Assembly (NCBI GenBank): GCA_013138965.1
Contig: WTBT01000001.1
Location: 62,001 to 126,000 of the forward strand
Reading direction: 5' to 3'
DNA length: 64,000 nucleotides
Origin: Candidatus Aegiribacteria sp.
Lineage (GTDB): Bacteria > Fermentibacterota > Fermentibacteria > Fermentibacterales > JCC-6
In this document: piece by piece, positions 58,288 to 64,000 of the stretch
Position numbering within the stretch: position 1 is the first letter of the stretch
Layout: every line of letters starts with the position of its first letter
Notes under the pieces: model-generated
What the model was told of the DNA's origin: nothing
What the model saw: only the letters and a program-made list of their open reading frames with translations
The model's database searches: none
Made by a program: the position numbers and the translations under genes

Positions 58288-58794
58288 TCAATCTTTAAGT
58301 GTTACGATATCGGGAAGATTGCGACCATATCCCCCCGGGCTGTCCAGCCCGTATCCGAACACGAACCTGTCAGGAATGCTGAATACGCATCCGTATACTT
58401 CCACATCAACCTGCCGTCTGGCTTTTTTATCAAGCAGTACAACCGTACGAAGGGAGGCTGGATTTCTTGATTTAATCAGCTTTTGAATATACGCCAGTGT
58501 AAGTCCTGTGTCTACAATATCCTCCACCAGCAGGACATCCCGTCCTGACAGGGGAAGTGTTGTATCAAGAGTAAGACGAACCTCTCCCGATGATCTGGTC
58601 TGCTCCCCGTAGCTTGCAGCACCAAGGAATTCGATCTGCAGATCAACATCCATATTCCGGATAAGGTCGGCTGCGAACATGAAACCACCCCTGAGAAGTG
58701 GTATAACAACGATCCTTCTGCCGGCGTAAATCTCTGTAAGCTCTGCTCCGAGCTTTCTGATACCTTCCTGAATGTGAGCTGAAGAGATCAGCAT
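58288..58794 (-). CDS. hpt: Hypoxanthine phosphoribosyltransferase
   Basis: This protein of about 168 residues salvages hypoxanthine and guanine with PRPP. The PRPP-binding loop is VLLVEDIVDTGLTLAYI, with the acidic pair ED-x-x-DTG, and the N-terminal IVVIPLLRGGFMFAADLIR is the PPi loop. C-terminal VFGYGLD is typical of the family. The frame opens at TTG 58815; the first ATG is at 58794, with GAGGAG 13 bases upstream, and I take that as the start. It is placed between tilS and ftsH, an arrangement common in bacteria. Confidence 0.93.
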   Translation of the reverse strand: MLISSAHIQEGIRKLGAELTEIYAGRRIVVIPLLRGGFMFAADLIRNMDVDLQIEFLGAASYGEQTRSSGEVRLTLDTTLPLSGRDVLLVEDIVDTGLTLAYIQKLIKSRNPASLRTVVLLDKKARRQVDVEVYGCVFSIPDRFVFGYGLDSPGGYGRNLPDIVTLKD

Positions 58795-58811
58795 GTCCCA
58801 GCCATTACTCC

Positions 58812-59780
58812 TCAATCTTCTACCTTTCCCGCACTTTTCAAGGGTTGCAGGATATGGATCCTGCCCCCTTCAGCAGTAATTCTCGCTCCCCCGGGAAGAA
58901 TATGGTATCCATCCTTTTTCCCCAGAATCCACCTGTCGGTTTTTTCTAATTCCCGTTTTCCACCCCTGGGTCGACCGCTCACAGCCCAGAGAATTCCCAG
59001 CCTTACTGCTCTCGGTAAAATCAAATACATCTCTCTCCGGAATGTATCTCCCTCAAGGAGTTCGTCAAGAGAATCATCGATAATACTGTCCGCAATATCC
59101 CTCCATTGGGAAAGATTCGCTGAAGATCTGGCTATAGCGCATGTGCTTCCCGGTGATATGGATTCAAGAACAGGAATAACCCTGTGACGGATCCTGTTCC
59201 TGAGAAATGAATCCTCCTGGTTCGTCGGGTCTTCAATCCAGTTCTGTCCAATTTCCTCAAGGTATTCGCGAAGTTCTCTACGGGTGAAATCCAGCAACGG
59301 CCTGCGAACAGATCCGCGTCCGAAGTAATCCATTCCCCCCAGCCCCCTGAGTCCGGATCCCTCAAGCAGTCTCATTAAAAGTGTTTCCGCTCTGTCAGAT
59401 GCCGTATGTCCCGTGGTAATAAGAATTTTCTCCGAAGCGTATTCCCTGTAAATTCTAGTCCTTTCGGCACTGAAGTGCCCTTCGGAAGATCCGGACCCGT
59501 GTGATGAGATTTCTTCAACATTGCAGCGCAGACCGATTCCTTCTGCAAGATCCTTTACGAAAACGGCATCTTCACCACTCCGGGGTCTGGCTCGATGATC
59601 GATATGGAGGACTGCCAGTTTCCAATGCATGTGATTGGCAAACCGGTGAAGAAGCTGCAGCAGTGCAACAGAATCACTCCCGCCCGAAACAGCTGCGAAT
59701 ATATCTGAACCGCAAGGGAGCAGATTCCTGAGTTTAACTGTCTCAATAAAAGTGTTCTCGAAAGATCGCTGTAAACTCAC
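58812..59780 (-). CDS. tilS: tRNA(Ile) lysidine synthetase
   Basis: This protein of about 322 residues modifies the CAU anticodon of tRNA-Ile2 so that it reads AUA. The ATP pyrophosphatase loop is AAVSGGSDSVALLQLL (about residues 27-42), followed by LHIDHRARPRSGEDAVFVKD and GHTASDRAETLLMRLLEGSG. GTG start at 59780 with AAAAGGAG 5 bases upstream; the frame extends to 59843 but without such a site. First gene of the seven-gene operon. The C-terminal domain (PLKSAGKVED end) is shorter than in E. coli. Confidence 0.94.
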   Translation of the reverse strand: MSLQRSFENTFIETVKLRNLLPCGSDIFAAVSGGSDSVALLQLLHRFANHMHWKLAVLHIDHRARPRSGEDAVFVKDLAEGIGLRCNVEEISSHGSGSSEGHFSAERTRIYREYASEKILITTGHTASDRAETLLMRLLEGSGLRGLGGMDYFGRGSVRRPLLDFTRRELREYLEEIGQNWIEDPTNQEDSFLRNRIRHRVIPVLESISPGSTCAIARSSANLSQWRDIADSIIDDSLDELLEGDTFRREMYLILPRAVRLGILWAVSGRPRGGKRELEKTDRWILGKKDGYHILPGGARITAEGGRIHILQPLKSAGKVED

Positions 59781-59872
59781 ATATTCTCCTTTTAACAGTA
59801 ATATACATGAACCCTTGAAACAAGGTGGACTTGATGCCTTCAAAAGATAATAATGCTTTCAGGGGGTAACTG

Positions 59873-61735
59873 ATGCATCAACATAGAGAGAAAAACGCCA
59901 GACTCTCCCGGGATCTCGGCATTCCTTCCCTTTTCGCGATCGCAACAGGCGCGATGATAAGCTCCGGGCTTTTTGTTCTGCCTGCACTGGCTTTTACTGT
60001 GGCGGGTCCCGGTGTGATATTCTCTTACCTCATAGCTGGAATTATCACCATCCCAAGCATGCTCAGCAAAGCTGAACTTGCGACTGCAATGCCAAGAGCA
60101 GGGGGAACCTACTACTTCATCGACAGGTCTCTTGGCCCCCTGGCCGGAACTCTGTCCGGGCTGGCGGCCTGGTTTTCTCTATCAGTCAAAACAGCTTTCG
60201 CGTATGTCGGGCTTGGAATATTCATGGAGTTCCTATCTCCCGAGATCAATGGAAGACTTTTCGCGATGATAGCCTGTGTTGTCTTTACGGCAGTTAATCT
60301 CAGAGGTGTCGGACATGCTGGAAAAACTCAGATAGTACTGGTTGCCGGGCTTCTCATATCCCTGACTCTGTTTGCAGGGTTCGGCTTAACTAACCTTTCC
60401 CCCGGTCACTTCAGACCCATCGCGCCGGGGGGCTTCAATGGAATTCTGGAAGGGGCAGCTCTGGTGTTTGTAGCTTTCGGGGGTCTGACCAAGGTAACAA
60501 GTGTGTCGGAGGAGGTGAAACGACCGGGGCGTGATCTTCCGGTCAGCATGTTTCTCGCTCTGACCGTGGTAACGATCTTCTACTTCGTATCGGTGCTTAT
60601 CTGTGTGGGCGTTCTCGACCCTTCCGTTCTCTCTTCAAGCGGCATGCCCATCTCCGAGGCAGCCAGAGTGATTGCAGGCAAAACAGGCCTGACGGTAATG
60701 AGCATTGCAGCCGTACTGGCATTTCTTTCAACAGCCAACGCGGGAATCATGGCCTCCGCAAGGTTCCCATTCGCGATGAGCAGGGATGATCTGCTTCCTG
60801 CCGGCCTTTCCAGAACTTCAAGAAAGAAAGGTGTTCCATGGGTTTCCCTGATTCTGACAGGTGTGATAATAATCCTTCTTCTCCTGCTTGATTTCACGCA
60901 TCTGGTGAAGCTTGCGTCAACGATGATGCTTATTCTGTTCCTGCTTGTTAACATCTCTCTGATAGTAATGCGGGAAAGCCGCATACATACCTACAAACCC
61001 GTATTCAGAAGCCCCGGATACCCCTGGATTCAGCTTCTGGGAATTGCCGGCATGCTTATTCTTCTCGCAAAACTCGGCCAGTCCGCGCTTACAGCCAGCC
61101 TGCTGGTCATTGTCGGAGGAACCATCTGGTATTTTGTATACTCCAGGAAGAGGACTCAGAGGGAATATGCACTGCTGCATCTTACCGCAAGAATTTTCCC
61201 AAGAGAACTGGTTAAAAACGGTCTTGTAAGGGAACTGGCGCAGGTTCTCAGGGATCGGGATCACATAATCGAAGACAGATTCGATGACCTGGTTTCCAAT
61301 GCAGTAATACTGGATATCGATAGATCAATTGATATGCAAGAATTCTTCAGGATGGCCTCTGAAAATCTGGGGGATTCCCTCTCTCTGGAAAGAAGTAAAA
61401 TCGATAGACTTCTGATTGAAAGGGAAAGTGATTCTTCAACCGCTTTGCGGAAAGGCCTTGCCATACCGCATATCATCGTTCCCGGTCCTGGTAGATTCTC
61501 CGTCCTTCTGGCCAGATGCAGAGAGGGTGTTGATTTCGGAGGAGAGAATTCACCGGTAAGGATGATCTTTGTACTTGCGGGTTCAAGGGATGAAAGAACT
61601 TTCCATCTTCGCGCGTTGATGGCGATTGCGGAAATTACCAGTTCCCCCGATTTCGACTCGAAATGGCTGAAATGCCGCAACATAGATGAACTGAGAGATC
61701 TTGTACTCCTGACAAAAAGAAGAAGACTGGAATAA
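59873..61735 (+). CDS. APC-family permease fused to a PTS EIIA-like domain
   Basis: This 620-residue protein has about 12 hydrophobic helices typical of amino-acid/polyamine permeases. Signature stretches are GIPSLFAIATGAMISSGLFV, PSMLSKAELATAMPRAGGTY and GGLTKVTSVSEEVKRPGRDL. A linker (RTQREYALLHLTARIF) leads to a C-terminal domain of about 150 residues like EIIA of fructose/nitrogen type. The phosphorylatable His is in ALRKGLAIPHIIVPG (about residue 533), followed by LLARCREGVDFGG and MIFVLAGS. The fusion suggests that transport is tuned by phosphotransfer or binding rather than sugar uptake. Solute unknown. Start 59873 follows a G-rich run (AGGGGGTAACTG). Confidence 0.85.
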   Translation: MHQHREKNARLSRDLGIPSLFAIATGAMISSGLFVLPALAFTVAGPGVIFSYLIAGIITIPSMLSKAELATAMPRAGGTYYFIDRSLGPLAGTLSGLAAWFSLSVKTAFAYVGLGIFMEFLSPEINGRLFAMIACVVFTAVNLRGVGHAGKTQIVLVAGLLISLTLFAGFGLTNLSPGHFRPIAPGGFNGILEGAALVFVAFGGLTKVTSVSEEVKRPGRDLPVSMFLALTVVTIFYFVSVLICVGVLDPSVLSSSGMPISEAARVIAGKTGLTVMSIAAVLAFLSTANAGIMASARFPFAMSRDDLLPAGLSRTSRKKGVPWVSLILTGVIIILLLLLDFTHLVKLASTMMLILFLLVNISLIVMRESRIHTYKPVFRSPGYPWIQLLGIAGMLILLAKLGQSALTASLLVIVGGTIWYFVYSRKRTQREYALLHLTARIFPRELVKNGLVRELAQVLRDRDHIIEDRFDDLVSNAVILDIDRSIDMQEFFRMASENLGDSLSLERSKIDRLLIERESDSSTALRKGLAIPHIIVPGPGRFSVLLARCREGVDFGGENSPVRMIFVLAGSRDERTFHLRALMAIAEITSSPDFDSKWLKCRNIDELRDLVLLTKRRRLE

Positions 61736-61753
61736 TCGAATACCTGAAGAAAA

Positions 61754-61781
61754 TTGCCGCAGGCAGTTACACCCGCGGCAA
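61754..61781 (-). terminator. Rho-independent terminator of tRNA-Met
   Basis: Stem ttgccgc with gcggcaa (61754-61760, 61775-61781). On the minus strand it is followed by ttttcttc. It sits 6 bases past the tRNA 3' end and may also serve the convergent permease gene. Confidence 0.7.
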
Positions 61782-61786
61782 AATTC

Positions 61787-61862
61787 TGGTAGCGGCGGAG
61801 GGACTTGAACCCCCGACCCGCGGATTATGATTCCGCTGCTCTGCCAACTGAGCTACACCGCC
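61787..61862 (-). tRNA. tRNA-Met (CAT anticodon), elongator type
   Basis: The minus strand folds into a full cloverleaf: acceptor GGCGGTG with CGCCGCT (one G-U at the end), D arm GCTC/GAGC, anticodon stem GCGGA/TCCGC with loop ATCATAA, and T arm with GTTCAAGT. CCA is encoded. The anticodon is CAT. It lacks the three GC pairs of initiator stems. Elongator Met is the likely identity; an Ile2 tRNA needing TilS-made lysidine cannot be ruled out by eye. Confidence 0.93.
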
Positions 61863-61906
61863 ATGGACGAGGAAAATAGAGTCACCAGGATGAACTGTCA
61901 AGATTG

Positions 61907-63685
61907 TTAATGCTGCTCTTCTTCATTCTGTGCTTTAAGTTTTTCGATCACATCAACCAGTTCCTCATCACCGAGCCCCTTGCCGCTTTTCTGTATTCTG
62001 AAGAGAATAGCGGATACACCAGCCCATTCGATAATACTCACATTAACTGTGTATTCTTTTACCGCTTCAAGAAGATGCTGGAACGCGACCTCCTCACTTT
62101 CGCAAACAAAACAGATCAGAGTTGCCACTTTTCTGTCACCCTCCAATACGTTCCGTGAACATGGATTACCCGATGTCTCCCGGCTCGCGAGATATGATGA
62201 TATGGAATCGTATACAAGCCTGATATGCTCAGACAGCTCATCAACAGAAATACTGGCCCTGAGAAAATCCTCAATATGGTAATAGAAATCTGTTACTACA
62301 CTGTCAGGGATCTCGTTCAGTTCGGATCTTATCTCTTTCAGTTGCCTTACATCGTTAAGTCTCATCCCTCTGTCAAAATCTCTGAACTGTCCGAAATTTT
62401 CTTCAATAGCAAGTTTAATATCCCTGTAAGCATCTTCCATCTCCGCAAAGTCTTCCCGATCGATGGTTACATTCAGAATATCCACCCAGATATTCCTGTA
62501 GTTGGAAGGGGATCTGAAGGATACCACAGTAAGCCCTTTCATAGCGTTAACCGAGCCTACCAGATCTATAATTTTTGTATCGTGAGCATTACTGTCATGC
62601 TGATTCGTAACAAGAACAAGTTTCAGCTGAGCCTGGAATGTTGATGATGAGAATATGGCGAGATATGCTTGATTCATACCTGTTGTCTCACACTCTTTTT
62701 TCAGCAGGGGAATCAGAGCTCTGGCGTAATGTTCGCTGCCGCCGTACTGGTGAATTCTCTTCAATTTTTCAAGTTCATGAGCCACCAGGAGCTTCTTGAG
62801 GCTCCTTCTTATAACTATCTGTTCCGCTCTGGTTGCGCTCAAACCGCTGGGGCCGGTCATCTCTATCCTTATGGAAATAATACCGTCCCGCGTGGTATAT
62901 CTTCTCTGGTGGCGAATGGAGGCTCCGTACCACGAGTGTGTAAGCGCGGTTACACAGTTCTGAAATGAAATGTCCCTCTCGAATCCAGCAATGTTAATAC
63001 CCGTAAGGTCTTCCCTCGTCGTCCTGAGGTTCTTAATGGCGAACTGGGGTTTTCCAGAACTTGCTCTGACCATGTTAACCAGCTGGAAATTCGTCTTGAT
63101 TATCCAGGCAAGGTCACTTGCTTTTCTCTCGGCACGGTACTCATCAGATCTTGATGAAATGAACAAAACGAGTTCTCCCTTTTTCCCGAGAATACCCGCC
63201 GGCACCTTCTTATCACTGTACAATACCTCCAGGGCGGTCCGTACTTCTTCAAATTTCTCAAGCCTTTCAGCTGCCCTTGACAGTAAAGAGACGGTTCCCG
63301 CGCTTCCCTGTGCCAGATTGGCAAGAAGATCGGCCATTTTGCCGGCATCGGAAATGAATTCATCCCGCCGTTTTGAATCCTCGTCCCTGATTCCTGTTAT
63401 CACGAACCCTCTTCGAATACCATCAGCATTCAGCGCAAAGCCTTCCAGAAGATCCAGATTCCATCCGGAGTGGTGAAGCTCGCTCAGTACAACAGTTGCC
63501 AGCCCCGGCCAATCCACTGCTCCTACTCCAACGAGAACAAGGTCATCGCCTTCCTTCTGGTTAATGACAACCTTGGTTTCACATGACTTTTCCATATCAA
63601 GCAGCTCATTGAAAATAGCCGATCTTCTTTCGGAAGGAATAATGCTTCCGGGGCAGCCAACGTGTTTCTTATCCGCTTTGCTCAA
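61907..63685 (-). CDS. Large ACT-like regulatory protein of unknown family
   Basis: This 592-residue soluble protein has an N-terminal segment like an ACT domain (VLVGVGAVDWPGLATVVLSE followed by GWNLDLLEGFAL, the V-x-x-D-x-P-G-L pattern). A second small-molecule-binding-like fold is at the C-terminus (VATLICFVCESEEVAFQHLL). The middle is alpha/beta without catalytic motifs. N-terminal parts of large NAD-glutamate dehydrogenases contain comparable ACT units, but no dehydrogenase core is present here. TTG start at 63685 with GGAG 10 bases upstream. It is flanked by a tRNA and a MITE-like repeat. Function unknown; binding of an amino acid is inference. Confidence 0.55.
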   Translation of the reverse strand: MSKADKKHVGCPGSIIPSERRSAIFNELLDMEKSCETKVVINQKEGDDLVLVGVGAVDWPGLATVVLSELHHSGWNLDLLEGFALNADGIRRGFVITGIRDEDSKRRDEFISDAGKMADLLANLAQGSAGTVSLLSRAAERLEKFEEVRTALEVLYSDKKVPAGILGKKGELVLFISSRSDEYRAERKASDLAWIIKTNFQLVNMVRASSGKPQFAIKNLRTTREDLTGINIAGFERDISFQNCVTALTHSWYGASIRHQRRYTTRDGIISIRIEMTGPSGLSATRAEQIVIRRSLKKLLVAHELEKLKRIHQYGGSEHYARALIPLLKKECETTGMNQAYLAIFSSSTFQAQLKLVLVTNQHDSNAHDTKIIDLVGSVNAMKGLTVVSFRSPSNYRNIWVDILNVTIDREDFAEMEDAYRDIKLAIEENFGQFRDFDRGMRLNDVRQLKEIRSELNEIPDSVVTDFYYHIEDFLRASISVDELSEHIRLVYDSISSYLASRETSGNPCSRNVLEGDRKVATLICFVCESEEVAFQHLLEAVKEYTVNVSIIEWAGVSAILFRIQKSGKGLGDEELVDVIEKLKAQNEEEQH

Positions 63686-63737
63686 GGCGCTTATTCTCCA
63701 ATCGTAACGGGCTCATGTTTTCAGAGGTGCTGTAGGC

Positions 63738-63865
63738 TGTCCGAGAATGCGGTATCGGCGTAAGGAACCAGATATTATCATCAAATACACTCAGTACTCT
63801 CTTCAGATTTGTAATCATTCTATCTCAGCCATGCGGCTCTTCTGCTCAATGCCCATTGTCGGACA
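63738..63865. repeat. MITE-like dispersed repeat, copy 2
   Basis: Terminal inverted repeats tgtccgagaatg and cattgtcggaca pair at 11 of 12 positions. The interior matches copy 1 at 27562-27709 in order, with a deletion of about 20 bases. The minus strand reads MITNLKRVLSVFDDN, similar to the peptide of copy 1. It lies upstream of the ACT-like gene and could carry its promoter. Confidence 0.65.
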
Positions 63866-63938
63866 ACCTCCTTGACAGAAAGCACCAGTCAAACCATATA
63901 TGCTGCCCGGTTGCAGAACCTGCAACCATCATTCTTGT

Positions 63939-64000
63939 GGGCGAATAACTCAGCTGGCTAGAGTGCCTGCCTTACAAGCAGGATGTCGGGGGTTCAAGTC
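63939..64000 (+). tRNA. tRNA-Val (TAC anticodon), cut by the window end
   Basis: The sequence begins GGGCGAATAACTCAGCTGGC. It continues with anticodon stem CCTGC/GCAGG and loop CTTACAA (anticodon TAC), then GTCGGGGGTTCAAGTC of the T arm. The last dozen or so bases lie outside the window. Position 10 is A paired with T, a compensated change from the usual G-C. A small hairpin, gttgcag...ctgcaac, lies just upstream at 63911-63927. Confidence 0.9.

Noticed and set aside
1..64000. CRISPR array, rRNA operon or replication origin
   Set aside because: I saw no regularly spaced direct repeats of CRISPR size, no rRNA sequence, and no DnaA-box cluster.

Overview
The window looks like chromosome from an uncultured or little-studied bacterium of the FCB superphylum. 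A Fermentibacteria/WOR-3/Eisenbacteria-like lineage is my best guess, but no rRNA is present to settle it. The clues are secreted proteins ending in FlgD-like/type IX-style C-terminal domains, a PorV/PorQ-family outer-membrane protein, two GWxTD-domain proteins, a TonB-dependent receptor with an N-terminal carboxypeptidase-regulatory-like domain, and a GlmL/MutL-type ASKHA protein next to DUF6754-type membrane genes. Most core genes lie on the minus strand in tight operons with ATGA or TGATG overlaps.

Layout. 1-0.7 kb: end of a PD40 propeller protein and a perfect 27-bp palindrome. 0.7-15.8 kb: a minus-strand envelope block, read from the TonB-dependent receptor through ExbB, two ExbDs, TonB, a secreted FlgD-tailed protein, a PorV-like barrel, two GWxTD proteins and a large secreted protein to a TPR lipoprotein. 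16-20.5 kb: four membrane genes including a DUF6754-like protein, then a barrel-sandwich/KOW-like protein and GlmL. 22.4-27.5 kb: two small proteins and the complete glycine cleavage set gcvT-gcvH-gcvPA-gcvPB. 27.5-36.5 kb: an accessory, partly decayed region with a MITE-like repeat, gene remnants, a DUF4143 ATPase, a RecQ-like helicase, ppnP, an XRE regulator pair, a broken hsdR and a Fic protein with operator-like repeats. 36.5-40 kb: a lipoprotein, a three-gene hydrolase/flavoprotein/RlmN-like radical SAM operon and a DUF1566-like lipoprotein. 40-51 kb: a heterodimeric ABC exporter, an M16 peptidase pair, an amidohydrolase and priA. 51-53 kb: a nucleotidyltransferase pair and a complete RAYT element. 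53-59.8 kb: the operon tilS-hpt-ftsH-folE-folP-cdaA-(prenyl-synthase-like). 59.9-64 kb: an APC permease fused to a PTS EIIA-like domain, tRNA-Met(CAT), a large ACT-like protein, a second MITE-like copy and a tRNA-Val(TAC) cut by the window end.

How the parts fit. The 1.8-15.8 kb block reads as an energised outer-membrane import or surface-assembly module with its own motor and secreted products. The glycine cleavage genes form one operon that may read on into the GlmL cluster. The tilS-to-cdaA operon joins tRNA modification, purine salvage, membrane proteolysis, folate synthesis and c-di-AMP synthesis. The accessory region records insertions, deletions and promoter duplication.

The best candidates for an undescribed system are the GlmL-associated membrane cluster (15992-22399, perhaps to 23210) and the coupled hydrolase/flavoprotein/RlmN-like operon (37143-39674). 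All functions come from reading motifs by eye. No database search was run.
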